Shown: in pieces, positions 1 through 8,031 of the stretch
Position numbering within the stretch: the first letter of the stretch is position 1
Layout of the letters: each line of letters starts with the position of its first letter
NCBI RefSeq assembly: GCF_012927265.1
Contig: NZ_JABBGF010000001.1
Span: 618,502 to 682,501, forward strand
Direction: 5' to 3'
DNA from: Chryseobacterium cheonjiense
Lineage (GTDB): Bacteria > Bacteroidota > Bacteroidia > Flavobacteriales > Weeksellaceae
DNA: 64,000 bases
Program-made: the position numbers and the translations under genes
Notes under the pieces: model-generated
What the model saw: the letters and a program-made list of their open reading frames with translations, nothing else
Databases searched by the model: none
Told to the model about the DNA's origin: nothing

Positions 1-628
1 CCCTTGCAAGAATCAGCGAGACAAACACCAGAATCAATCCCACAATAACGGAGGCGACACCATCCAGTTCAGGGATATGGAAATAATAGCCGATTCCCAT
101 TAAGATCATAACCACCACCAGACCCGCTACGGCTGCGCCGTCTTCAAAGACGACCAGAAAGCTTGCAGGATCTTTGCTTTTGACGATGGAGTCCCACCAT
201 CTCTTACCATTACGGGTCTTGTTGAACTCCTTTGAGGAAATCAGCAGCGACGTACCCTCAAACACAAGAGAAAGGATAAGAACGACATAGTTCCAGAAAA
301 TATTTGTCACGAGTTCAGGTTCCCTGATATGTAATATTCCTTGGTAGACAGACAGTCCTCCGCCCAGCCCGAATATCAGGATTGAGACCACAAAACACCA
401 GAAGTAGAGCTCTTTTCCGTATCCTAAAGGATGAGACTCATCCGGCGCTTTTTGGCTTCTCTTTAATCCATAGAGCAGCAACAGCTGATTGGTGGTATCA
501 ACGGTGGAGTGTATTCCTTCTGAAATCATCGAGGAGCTGTTGGTAAATGCTCCTGCTATAAACTTTGTCAAGGCGATCAGCAGGTTGGCAGCGAGTGCAC
601 TGTAGATAGACTTGCGGTTATTGGCCAT
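1..628 (-). CDS. Cation diffusion facilitator (CDF) family metal transporter, C-terminal end outside window
   Basis: Reading the minus strand from the ATG at 626-628 gives an uninterrupted frame of about 209 codons that runs off the left edge. The protein begins MANNRKSIYSALAAN and then shows the CDF signature of transmembrane helix 2, SMISEGIHSTVD, with His40 and Asp44 in the HSxxD metal-site pattern. SHPLGYGKE follows, the usual cytoplasmic loop before helix 3. Further hydrophobic helices continue to the edge, and an ED pair sits in the helix 5 region. CDF proteins export divalent metals such as Zn or Fe/Mn in exchange for protons; the metal cannot be told here. It lies 59 bases downstream of the DUF202 gene on the same strand, so the two may be co-transcribed. 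The C-terminal domain is not visible. Confidence 0.85.
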   Translation of the reverse strand, partial: MANNRKSIYSALAANLLIALTKFIAGAFTNSSSMISEGIHSTVDTTNQLLLLYGLKRSQKAPDESHPLGYGKELYFWCFVVSILIFGLGGGLSVYQGILHIREPELVTNIFWNYVVLILSLVFEGTSLLISSKEFNKTRNGKRWWDSIVKSKDPASFLVVFEDGAAVAGLVVVMILMGIGYYFHIPELDGVASVIVGLILVFVSLILAR

Positions 629-687
629 TTTGTATAAAATTTAGCATAAAGTGAAAAATTATATAATGAATACACTTAAACATTGAT

Positions 688-1065
688 CTATAGACTGGTG
701 AAAAGATAGCCGATCAGAAAAATGCTGACAGACATGATCAGGACTGTCACGGTCAATATCAGCGTATTATTTCCGATAAAAATGTTCTCTTTGATCTTCC
801 TGTGAGTGCTCCGGTAGTTGAGGTAGGAGAGGAACAGTGTTGCCATACCCGCGGCAACCAGAACCATGCCGGTCAGTCCGGAATAGTCCTTTTGAGTATG
901 GATAATCACGCGATTCGAGTCCAGTAGGGTGATTTGTTTAAGGAATACGGAAAACTTCACGAGAATCAGCCCGAAACCCATTAGTGCTACCGAGGTCCTG
1001 AGCCAGGCCAGGAAGGTCCTTTCATTGGCGAGGTAGTCGCCGGTCTTGTTTTTATCGTCATTCAT
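688..1065 (-). CDS. DUF202 (YidH-like) small membrane protein
   Basis: This 125-residue protein starts MNDDKNKTGDYLANERTFLAWLRTS. The segment LANERTFLAWLRT is the hallmark of the DUF202/YidH family. Three transmembrane helices follow, around residues 24-42, 62-82 and 100-124. An in-frame upstream start at 1113 would add 16 residues, but the family begins just before the ANERT motif, so the ATG at 1063-1065 is preferred. The function of the family is not established. It precedes the CDF transporter on the same strand. Confidence 0.8.
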   Translation of the reverse strand: MNDDKNKTGDYLANERTFLAWLRTSVALMGFGLILVKFSVFLKQITLLDSNRVIIHTQKDYSGLTGMVLVAAGMATLFLSYLNYRSTHRKIKENIFIGNNTLILTVTVLIMSVSIFLIGYLFTSL

Positions 1066-1418
1066 AACGCTGTTGTATGATATTCTTAAAAACCAATGCA
1101 AACGGTAATCCATTAAAAGCTAATACGGATAATTTCTTTTCTTAATATCCTAAGCCCTGCTCATATAGTCATTTAGCACTAATATTTCTGGCATTTCAGC
1201 GACTCTCTCCGTTGGGAGAAGCGTCTTGCTCGCTTTGGCAGATAAAACGATCTACTGCAAATTGACCTCATCCGAAGTTTACAAGTAGTAATGATCGTAA
1301 CATAAGTCGTGCTTCACGCGACAAAACCCTCAATCTGGCTTCATATTTCATCAATTGGGATACATCAATTGTTTTTTATGGATGCATCTTTGTAATGTAA
1401 ATTTAAAATAATTTGAAA
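1066..1418. other. Intergenic region between divergent genes
   Basis: This stretch of about 350 bases separates the minus-strand DUF202 gene from the plus-strand dehydrogenase. No open reading frame of family character is visible. It holds a small hairpin at 1206-1219 (TCTCC/GGAGA) and a probable -7 box for the downstream gene at 1385-1392. The central part (1200-1340) is less AT-rich than typical spacers here, but I recognise nothing in it. Confidence 0.5.
1385..1392 (+). promoter_or_regulatory. Probable -7 box of the SDR gene
   Basis: CATCTTTG matches seven of eight positions of the Bacteroidota TAnnTTTG -7 element and ends 26 bases before the chosen ATG. No good -33 TTTG lies at the expected distance, so only the -7 half is supported. 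Confidence 0.45.
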
Positions 1419-2195
1419 ATGGTAAATAGAAATGAAACTAAAATAGCGCTGGTATCGGGTGCCAATACGGGCGTTGGTTTTCAGATTGCAAAAGCCCTTA
1501 CAGAAAACGCTTATATTGTGTATTTAGGGTCTCGTGATGTAAAAAAAGGAGAAGTTGCAGCAGCTGAATTAGGCGAAAAAGCAAAAGCTATCCAGCTGGA
1601 TATTACGGACACAGAGTCGATCAGAAGGGCAGTGGAAACCATTGAAAATGAATATAATTACCTGACGCTGTTAGTCAATAATGCAGGGATCTCCCATGTT
1701 GGTAAAGAAGGCCGAACTATGGAAGAAGTTCTGGGTTCACAGCGTGCAAGCATTGCATCCATCAGCGAACTGAAATCAGTCTGGGAAACGAATGTTTTCG
1801 GAACACTTGCATTAACACAGGCCTTTTTACCGCTGCTTCATAAAGCGCGGGGCGCACGCATTGTAACGGTTTCCAGTGCATTGGGCTCTCTTGGAATCAA
1901 TGCCAATCCGGAAAATCCATACCGGGAAAATTTTGATGCGGTGTATGGTGCTTCTAAAACAGCACTCAACGGAATTTTTCTTTCATTGGCCATAGATCTG
2001 GAAAAAACCAATATTAAAGTACATCTGGTAAGTCCAGGATTTACCGCAACAGCACTTAATAATTTTCAGGGAACAGATTCTGTGGAAGAAGGCTCAAAAG
2101 AACCGATCCGTGTAGCACTGGCAGAAGATCTCCCGAATGGAAGTTTTACAGGCCCGGCCGATTTTAGCGGAAAGGATCATGTTCTTCCCTGGTAA
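1419..2195 (+). CDS. Short-chain dehydrogenase/reductase (SDR), classical type
   Basis: This 258-residue NAD(P)-dependent oxidoreductase has the full classical SDR pattern. The cofactor-binding motif is SGANTGVGFQIA (TGxxxGxG form) near residue 14, the structural motif is NNAG near residue 90, a catalytic Ser lies in VTVSSA near 153, and the YGASK (YxxxK) pair is near 186. The substrate is unknown. I chose the ATG at 1419; a TTG two codons upstream is also in frame. An AraC-type regulator follows 55 bases downstream on the same strand, and the two are probably one functional unit. A second SDR/AraC pair lies at 15.7-17.5 kb. Confidence 0.9.
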   Translation: MVNRNETKIALVSGANTGVGFQIAKALTENAYIVYLGSRDVKKGEVAAAELGEKAKAIQLDITDTESIRRAVETIENEYNYLTLLVNNAGISHVGKEGRTMEEVLGSQRASIASISELKSVWETNVFGTLALTQAFLPLLHKARGARIVTVSSALGSLGINANPENPYRENFDAVYGASKTALNGIFLSLAIDLEKTNIKVHLVSPGFTATALNNFQGTDSVEEGSKEPIRVALAEDLPNGSFTGPADFSGKDHVLPW

Positions 2196-2250
2196 ATTTT
2201 AAACTGAAACCTGTAATCTTTGATCATGGGTTTTTTTATACATTTAAGTC

Positions 2251-3174
2251 ATGAAAAATAAAGAGGATAAAATAGTGCGTTTTATATCCATATCGGAAAG
2301 TCATAGAGCTTTCGGGTTGCCTGCGCCGCAGCATCCGCTTATCAGTCTCGTACATTTCAATCAAGACAATCCTTTCAATACGGACATGGCGCCTATCTAC
2401 GATATCCTAAGTTTTTATAAAATCACTTTCATCACAAGAAATAAGGGAAGACTGAAGTACGGACGGAGTTATTATGATTATAATGAAGCCAGCATGCTGT
2501 TTCTTGCGCCCAATCAATTAGTTGGCAGCACCGACTATAACAGCGAGACATACTGCTATATTTTGCTTATTCATCCTGATTTTCTGTTGGGTTACCCTTT
2601 GTCCAAAAAGATCAAACAGTACGCTTATTTTTCATATTCATGGAACGAGGCACTGCATTTATCCGATCCGGAGAAAGAGATCATTCTTTCCGTTTACAAA
2701 ATGATGGAGCAGGAACTTGGAAGCAGAGTAGATGAATTCAGCCAGGAAGTGGTAATTGCGCATCTTGAATTGCTGTTGAGCTATGTCAATCGGTTCTACA
2801 AACGGCAGTTCATAACGCGAAAAGTAATGAACAATGATATACTCCATAAATTAGAAACGATTCTTGATAATTATCTTAATGATCAGAATTCTTTAGAACT
2901 GGGACTTCCTACCGTACAGTTTCTTTCTGATCAGTTGGGCATCTCGCCGGGTTATCTTAGTGATGTTTTACGCTCAGTGATCGGGAAGAATACACAGCAA
3001 TATATTCGCGAAAAGCTTACTGAAAAAGCAAAAGAAAGATTGGCTTCCACCAATCTGACAATAAGCGAAATAGCATATGAACTTGGATTTGAACATCCGC
3101 AGTCATTCAGCAAAATGTTCAGATCACAAACCGGTCTTTCTCCAATAGAATTCCGGAAAAATACGATTTCTTAA
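2251..3174 (+). CDS. AraC family transcriptional regulator
   Basis: This 307-residue regulator has an N-terminal sensing region (about 1-190, cupin-like in this family) and a C-terminal double helix-turn-helix of the AraC/XylS type. The second helix-turn-helix reads TISEIAYELGFEHPQSFSKMF followed by GLSPIEFR, the family signature; it is cited here only as two short motifs around residues 270-303. The effector is unknown. It sits directly behind the SDR gene, which suggests it controls that gene or itself. No other gene follows before the tRNA terminator. Confidence 0.9.
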   Translation: MKNKEDKIVRFISISESHRAFGLPAPQHPLISLVHFNQDNPFNTDMAPIYDILSFYKITFITRNKGRLKYGRSYYDYNEASMLFLAPNQLVGSTDYNSETYCYILLIHPDFLLGYPLSKKIKQYAYFSYSWNEALHLSDPEKEIILSVYKMMEQELGSRVDEFSQEVVIAHLELLLSYVNRFYKRQFITRKVMNNDILHKLETILDNYLNDQNSLELGLPTVQFLSDQLGISPGYLSDVLRSVIGKNTQQYIREKLTEKAKERLASTNLTISEIAYELGFEHPQSFSKMFRSQTGLSPIEFRKNTIS

Positions 3175-3295
3175 TGTGTTGAGTATGCGTGCTTAATTTT
3201 TGTATTTATTCAGGAACCTATCAACGCTATCTGCTTTACCCAACCTTTAATTTTAAGGAATGAGTACTTTACTTGTTCAGACTCCCTTTAAAATA

Positions 3296-3334
3296 AAAAA
3301 CCTCTGAAAATCAAATGATTTCAGAGGTTTTTTT
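3296..3334 (-). terminator. Rho-independent terminator of tRNA-Leu, possibly bidirectional
   Basis: The inverted repeat CCTCTGAAA / TTTCAGAGG with an 8-11 base loop is flanked by A-runs on one side and T-runs on the other. It ends the minus-strand tRNA transcript and could also stop the AraC transcript coming from the left. Confidence 0.8.
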
Positions 3335-3335
3335 G

Positions 3336-3415
3336 TACCCAGGACCGGGATCGAACCGGTACTCCTAAGAACTGGTGTTTGAGACCAGCGCGTCTACCAA
3401 TTCCGCCACCTGGGC
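3336..3415 (-). tRNA. tRNA-Leu, anticodon CAA
   Basis: On the minus strand the sequence folds as a class II tRNA. The acceptor stem is GCCCAGG paired with CCTGGGT (one G-T pair) and the discriminator base is A. The anticodon loop CTCAAAC sits within the CTGGT/ACCAG stem, giving anticodon CAA, which reads UUG. The variable arm is about 11 bases and the T arm ACCGG-TTCGATC-CCGGT is intact. The 3' CCA is not encoded, so it must be added by the nucleotidyltransferase. The 80-base length is slightly short for tRNA-Leu because of the small variable arm. Confidence 0.95.
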
Positions 3416-3493
3416 AAGTGTGTTACCTTGTTTTGAATCGGTGTGCAAATATAGAAACTTTTTCTTAATACCGAAAAAAAATCAGGAAAAAAA

Positions 3494-4261
3494 TTAAAAA
3501 TTTATCTCCAGACCATCGTAGGCAAGGTGCATTCCGGGCGGAAGCTGTTTGTCTTCAACATCATGCAGACCCAGATGATGGCTGATGTGTGTCAGGAATA
3601 ATTGTTTGGGCTTCAGTTCTTCGAAAATCCTGATTACATCGGGAAGAATAAAATGCGCAGGATGCGGGTCAAATTTTCTGATGCAGTTCAAAATAAGTAT
3701 ATCAAGATTTTTTAATTTTTCTTTTTCCGTGTCAGAAATAAAGCCGGCATCCGTAATGTAAGCAAGATTTTTAAATTTATAACCGAAAACAGTAATCTTA
3801 TAATGAATCACTTCAACCGGGGTAATTTCAGTATCCAATACAGTAAAAGGCTTGTTCTCAATTTCATGTAATTCAAAAGCCGGAGCGCCCGGATATTTTT
3901 CATCGGCAAATGCGTAAGGAAAACGTTTTTTTACTTCATTTCCCACTCTTGGATAGCAGTACAGCGGCATATCTTTTCCGCTTTTAAAAATTAATGGACG
4001 CATATCATCAAGCCCGATTACATGATCATTATGCTCATGCGTAAGCAATGCAATATCAACCGTATTCTCATGCTGGGAAAGCATTTGCTGCCTGAAATCG
4101 GGACCGCAGTCGATCAGTATTTTTTTATTTTCATCCGTGGTGACCATGACAGAAGATCTGAGTCGGCTGTCTTTTGGATTTTCCGAAGTACATACCTCGC
4201 AGGTGCAGCCAATCACGGGTACACCCTGGGAAGTTCCCGTTCCTAAAAATTTCAACTTCAT
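3494..4261 (-). CDS. MBL-fold metallo-hydrolase, PhnP-like
   Basis: This 255-residue metallo-beta-lactamase-fold enzyme carries the metal-site motif THEHNDH (His75, His77, Asp79, His80). It also has GCTCEVC with Cys19, Cys21 and Cys24 near the N-terminus. That cysteine cluster matches the extra zinc site of E. coli PhnP, a cyclic-phosphate phosphodiesterase of phosphonate degradation. No phn genes are nearby, so a general phosphodiesterase role is a guess. The start ATG at 4259-4261 is followed at once by the family N-terminus MKLKFLGTGTSQG. The gene is divergent from the next one across a 53-base spacer that must hold both promoters. Confidence 0.88.
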   Translation of the reverse strand: MKLKFLGTGTSQGVPVIGCTCEVCTSENPKDSRLRSSVMVTTDENKKILIDCGPDFRQQMLSQHENTVDIALLTHEHNDHVIGLDDMRPLIFKSGKDMPLYCYPRVGNEVKKRFPYAFADEKYPGAPAFELHEIENKPFTVLDTEITPVEVIHYKITVFGYKFKNLAYITDAGFISDTEKEKLKNLDILILNCIRKFDPHPAHFILPDVIRIFEELKPKQLFLTHISHHLGLHDVEDKQLPPGMHLAYDGLEINF

Positions 4262-4314
4262 TTCTTTTGAGGTTGTTTTAATTTTGGTAAATTTACGAAA
4301 AATTTAATGTCCTA

Positions 4315-5742
4315 ATGTATCAGAAACTAACTCCTAAACAAAAAGCATTAACAATTAATCTAGATCCTACTATTTATGGTACTTTCGCGGAAATTGGAGC
4401 AGGGCAGGAGACTGTTCGGCACTTTTTTAGAGCAGGGGGAGCTTCAGGTACAATCGCTAAGGCAATGTCGGCTTACGACAAAGATTTTAGTGATGCAATC
4501 TACGGAAAAGAGGTTAAAAACCGATACGTAACCCAAAACAGGCTTCGAAAAATGCTTCGCTACGAAGTAGCATTGATTGAAGAACGGATTTCCAGGGAAA
4601 ATAACCCGAACAGGAAGTTCTTTTCATATGCAAATACCGTTACAACCATTAATTTTGACAAAACGGTTAAAGGCCACGGTTGGGTAGGTATCCGTTTTCA
4701 GGTGAAGGAAAATGAAGATTACAATGAAATTGTTATTCATGTAAAATTTAAAGAAAATGATGCCACATTACAGCAGGAAACGCTGGGGAATCTTGGGGTA
4801 AACCTTATTTTCGGGGCATTCCATTATTACGACAATCCGAGAAATTTAATTGAATCTCTATACGACGATGTAGCCAAAGACAACCTTGAAATCGATATGA
4901 TCGACTTCAGCGGACCAGCCTTTACCTATGTCGATAACAGGCTGATGTCATTACAGCTGGTAAAAAATGGAATGACGGATGCGGTGATCTTCAATTCCGA
5001 AGGAAACAATATGCTTCCTGCTGATATTTTATATAAGAAAAATATTTTTGCCGTAAGAGGAAGCTTCAGACCCGTAACGAAGGTAAATATTGATATGCTG
5101 AAAAACGGACTGGATATGTTTCTTACAGATGCCATATGCACACCCGACGAAACGGAAGTTCTTATCGAAATTACCATTTCAAACCTTCGTGCAGACGGCG
5201 ATATTGACGAACGAGACTTTCTTGACCGGGTAGATATTCTGGGTAAACTCGGATATACTGTTATCGTTTCCAATTACTCTGAATATTACCGTCTTATCGA
5301 TTATTTTGCTTCCTATACAAGCGGGAACATAGGTGTTGCCATGGGAGTAAATAACCTTCTGATGGTCTTTGATGAAAGGTATTATAAAAATCTCTCCGGA
5401 GGAATACTGGAAGCTTTCGGAAAGTTCTTCAGAAACGGAATGAGGGTATATCTTTATCCTTATAAAGATCCAGAGACACATGAACTGCTGGATTCTTCCA
5501 CCCTGAAAGTAGAGGAAAACCTGAAAGAACTATATAAATACTTCAAACATAACGAACGTATCGTAGATATAACCAGCTACAATCCGGAATATCTGGAGAT
5601 CTATTCAAGAGATATTCTGAAAAAGATCGCATGCAATATCAAAGGCTGGGAAACACAGGTTCCCGAGGGAGTCGCAGAAATGATTAAAGAACGCGGAATG
5701 TTCGGATATAAAGAAGAATTTTCGCTAAAACAATTCTCTTAA
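4315..5742 (+). CDS. Conserved protein of unknown function, 475 aa
   Basis: This is a soluble-looking protein with no signal peptide or membrane helix. The N-terminal part MYQKLTPKQKALTINLDP followed by YGTFAEIGAGQE and FFRAGGASGTIAKAMSAYD has the look of a highly conserved family that I have seen annotated inconsistently in Bacteroidota, so I give no function. The GAGQE and GGASGTIAK segments are glycine-rich and could bind a nucleotide or phosphate, but no standard Walker motif is present. It is followed 11 bases later by the GAF/fRMsr-like gene on the same strand, which suggests co-transcription. The start ATG at 4315 fits the short divergent spacer. Confidence 0.75.
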   Translation: MYQKLTPKQKALTINLDPTIYGTFAEIGAGQETVRHFFRAGGASGTIAKAMSAYDKDFSDAIYGKEVKNRYVTQNRLRKMLRYEVALIEERISRENNPNRKFFSYANTVTTINFDKTVKGHGWVGIRFQVKENEDYNEIVIHVKFKENDATLQQETLGNLGVNLIFGAFHYYDNPRNLIESLYDDVAKDNLEIDMIDFSGPAFTYVDNRLMSLQLVKNGMTDAVIFNSEGNNMLPADILYKKNIFAVRGSFRPVTKVNIDMLKNGLDMFLTDAICTPDETEVLIEITISNLRADGDIDERDFLDRVDILGKLGYTVIVSNYSEYYRLIDYFASYTSGNIGVAMGVNNLLMVFDERYYKNLSGGILEAFGKFFRNGMRVYLYPYKDPETHELLDSSTLKVEENLKELYKYFKHNERIVDITSYNPEYLEIYSRDILKKIACNIKGWETQVPEGVAEMIKERGMFGYKEEFSLKQFS

Positions 5743-5753
5743 ACAATATAAAA

Positions 5754-6203
5754 ATGTCAGAATTAAAAAAAAGACTTTTATCCATTCTGGAAAGTCCAAA
5801 ACATAATACGGAAGAAAAGCTTGAAAAAGTTTGTCATCTTTTAGATCAGGAAATTTCTTATTTCAACTGGACTGGTTTTTACTTTAAAAACGGAGATAAA
5901 GATGAATTGAAATTAGGTCCTTACGTAGGAGCTCCTACCGATCATACTATTATCCCTTACGGAAAGGGGATTTGCGGCCAGGTAGCTGTTTCCAATGAAA
6001 CTTTTGTAGTTCCTGATGTGAATGAGGAAAGCAATTACCTAAGCTGTTCCATCGATACAAAAGCGGAAATTGTAGTTCCTATTTTCAAAGACGGAAAAAA
6101 CATCGGTCAAATTGATATCGATTCTCATACCGTTGATCCTTTCACAGCGGAAGACAGAGAATTGTTGGAATGGCTTTGTAATGAAGTTTCCAAGATTTTG
6201 TAA
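5754..6203 (+). CDS. GAF-domain protein resembling free methionine-(R)-sulfoxide reductase
   Basis: The 149-residue protein is a single GAF domain of fRMsr (YebR/MsrC) size and layout. It keeps the family motifs GICG (Cys74), NYLSCSID (Cys98, aligned by eye to the catalytic Cys118 of E. coli), AEIVVP (Glu105) and IDIDS (Asp121, Asp123), the substrate-binding acidic residues. The position of E. coli Cys84 is occupied by Thr62 or its neighbour in GAPTDHTIIP, so one of the three classical cysteines is missing. If active, it would reduce free Met-R-O using the Cys98/Cys74 pair. It lies 11 bases behind the unknown 475-aa gene and ends in a strong terminator. Confidence 0.8.
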   Translation: MSELKKRLLSILESPKHNTEEKLEKVCHLLDQEISYFNWTGFYFKNGDKDELKLGPYVGAPTDHTIIPYGKGICGQVAVSNETFVVPDVNEESNYLSCSIDTKAEIVVPIFKDGKNIGQIDIDSHTVDPFTAEDRELLEWLCNEVSKIL

Positions 6204-6229
6204 TCAAATTTAGTTTGTTTAAAATATTG

Positions 6230-6262
6230 ACTCCGGCCCGAAGGGTCGGAGTTTCTTAGTTT
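6230..6262 (+). terminator. Rho-independent terminator
   Basis: ACTCCGGCCC-GAA-GGGTCGGAGT forms a 10-bp stem with one G-T pair and a 3-base loop, followed by TTTCTTAGTTTT. It closes the operon of the unknown protein and the GAF gene. Confidence 0.85.
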
Positions 6263-6318
6263 TCGTTCTTTTTTTCTTTCGAATTTTTACCTGACTAATT
6301 TCTATATTAATATTATTA

Positions 6319-6487
6319 TCTGCGTAATCACTGAATCCGCGGGAGCTAAAAAAACAACACAAATCATACGTCTAAGACAATCCGTGTAAATCAGTAAATC
6401 CGTGTAAATACTATTTATAAAGCATTATCGATTATAAAAATAAGTTAAGCTGCCCTTATATTTGTGTAATTCGTGAAATCTGTGGGA
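6319..6487. repeat. Three degenerate copies of a 26-27 base intergenic repeat
   Basis: Copies at 6319-6344, 6381-6406 and 6461-6487 share the pattern TnnGTGTAAT-CnGTGAAATC-nGnGGGA with several mismatches each. They fill most of the 305-base gap between the convergent GAF and BtuF-like genes. No coding function is visible. Confidence 0.5.
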
Positions 6488-6508
6488 AATAAAGAAACAG
6501 CTGCAATT

Positions 6509-7252
6509 TTACCGATTACATTTAATTGCTTCTACTTCAGTAATCAGTTCTTTAAAGTAATTTTCACATTTTGCAATATGCGTTCCGTACCAGGAAAAAG
6601 CTTCACCATCAACAATCATTATTTTCTTATCAGGATAAAAAGCTTTCAGTTCTTCAATATGTTTCTCTTTAAAAGGAAAAGGCTCTGAAGAAAGCATGAT
6701 GACTTCGACATCGCTTAAATCTTCAACTGTAATTTCAGGATAGCGTTTCCGATCTTTAAAAATATTTTCAAAACCGATCTCATCCATGATTTTATGAATA
6801 AAAGTATCTGATCCTATCGTCATATAAGGGTTTTTCCAGATAAGATAAGCTGCTTTTACAGAAGACTGAATTTTTGTTTCATTCAGAATTTCATAAATTT
6901 TGAGGTTAAAACATTGCGCTTTTTCCTTTTTATTAAACAGCTTGCCTAACGTTTTCAGCAAATAATAATTGTCCTCTATATTTTCAACATTCGTAACAAT
7001 TACCTTAAAGTCGTCCATTAACGTTTCAACCTGCTCTTTTACATTTTCTTCCTTGTTGGCCAAAATCAGATCAGGCTGTAAAGCTTTTATTTTATCAATG
7101 TTGATATTCTTTGTACCGCCTATAACAGATACATTTTTTACTTTTTCAGAAGGGTGAATACAGAATTTTGTTCTGCCGATGACTTCATTTTCAGTTAAAC
7201 CCAGATCAAAGAGAGCCTCGGTAATGGAAGGGACAAGAGAAACAACTTTCAT
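6509..7252 (-). CDS. Helical-backbone metal receptor, BtuF/FhuD-like
   Basis: The 247-residue protein starts MKVVSLVPSITEALFDLG, the classical first strand and helix of class III periplasmic binding proteins such as BtuF. LQPDLILANKEEN near residue 57 and a second lobe with GSDTFIHKIMDEIG and AFSWYGTH complete the bilobed fold. There is no signal peptide or lipobox: the mature-type fold begins at residue 1. Either it acts in the cytoplasm or a signal has been lost. No ABC permease or ATPase is adjacent. The ligand (cobalamin, siderophore or metal) cannot be told. The start at 7252 is the only one that keeps the first strand. Confidence 0.8.
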   Translation of the reverse strand: MKVVSLVPSITEALFDLGLTENEVIGRTKFCIHPSEKVKNVSVIGGTKNINIDKIKALQPDLILANKEENVKEQVETLMDDFKVIVTNVENIEDNYYLLKTLGKLFNKKEKAQCFNLKIYEILNETKIQSSVKAAYLIWKNPYMTIGSDTFIHKIMDEIGFENIFKDRKRYPEITVEDLSDVEVIMLSSEPFPFKEKHIEELKAFYPDKKIMIVDGEAFSWYGTHIAKCENYFKELITEVEAIKCNR

Positions 7253-7381
7253 AACGATATTTTAGAGGTTGCCTAAAATTACAAAAGTTTTAAAAAAGGA
7301 CAATACTAGAATATATCAATGATAATAACAAATTTTAATAATTAATTCATTTTAAATTACAGTCTTTTTTTATTTAAAACA

Positions 7382-7389
7382 TATCTTTG
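7382..7389 (+). promoter_or_regulatory. -7 box upstream of the lipoprotein gene
   Basis: TATCTTTG is a perfect TAnnTTTG match 24 bases before the ATG at 7414. The -33 region is only a T-rich stretch. Confidence 0.6.
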
Positions 7390-7413
7390 TATAGTGAAAT
7401 AAAATAATTTTTT

Positions 7414-7962
7414 ATGAGAAAAATTTTAATACTGCCTGTTTTATTTATGTTGGTGGTTTCTTGCTCAAACAACGATGATTTAATGGATAATCAACAGACC
7501 GTTGATAATGTTACTCCAAAAGTAATATCAAAAGGTGCTCCTCCCTCTCCATACATTGCCTACAATGGAGATTTCGCTAAAGTGACAGATCAAAATCCTA
7601 ATGGTTTAGTAAGCGTTCTATATTATGTGAAATTTATGGGTAAGTGGAGACATATTGATAATCAGGCCACTTGGGACGGGTTGTTTATTGATAAGAGTTT
7701 TAGATACGATTTTGGCTCAATTAGCTCTTTATCAGTAAGTACTCAGACAGAAATTGGTTCTCCAATTTATATTGATAATGGGTTGCTTCAAAATCCCAAT
7801 AATGGAAGGATTTACTTTAGAGAAGGAAATACATTGAGATGGATTCCATCGATGGAGATTTTTAATCAGTATCATTTTAACCCTAATGTAATCATTCAAT
7901 CTACGGCAACTGAAACTTCACAGTATGTACAGTTACCGGATATGTCACATACCCTGTTGTAA
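7414..7962 (+). CDS. Putative surface lipoprotein, unknown function
   Basis: This 182-residue protein has a type II signal peptide: MRKILILP, a hydrophobic core, then LVVSC with the acylated Cys17. The residues after the cysteine are SNNDD. In flavobacteria an acidic run just after the lipid cysteine acts as an export signal to the cell surface, so surface exposure is plausible (inference). The rest is rich in Asn, Tyr and Ser, with no recognised domain. It is a stand-alone gene with its own -7 box and a shared downstream hairpin. Confidence 0.7.
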   Translation: MRKILILPVLFMLVVSCSNNDDLMDNQQTVDNVTPKVISKGAPPSPYIAYNGDFAKVTDQNPNGLVSVLYYVKFMGKWRHIDNQATWDGLFIDKSFRYDFGSISSLSVSTQTEIGSPIYIDNGLLQNPNNGRIYFREGNTLRWIPSMEIFNQYHFNPNVIIQSTATETSQYVQLPDMSHTLL

Positions 7963-7977
7963 AAGAAATTTTTATTA

Positions 7978-8010
7978 GACTGCTCCAAAAGTTAAAACTT
8001 AGGAGCAGTC
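7978..8010. terminator. Shared terminator of convergent genes
   Basis: GACTGCTCC and GGAGCAGTC pair perfectly around an inner AAGTT/AACTT helix, forming a long hairpin between the convergent lipoprotein and mgtE genes. The T-tracts on both sides are interrupted. Confidence 0.7.
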
Positions 8011-8031
8011 ACTTAAGACTTTATTGTTAGA

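Noticed and set aside
3336-3415. tRNA-Leu as an integration site of a mobile element
   Set aside because: No integrase, no duplicated tRNA end and no island-like genes are next to it.
6319-6487. CRISPR array
   Set aside because: Only three degenerate copies with unequal spacing, and no cas genes in the window.
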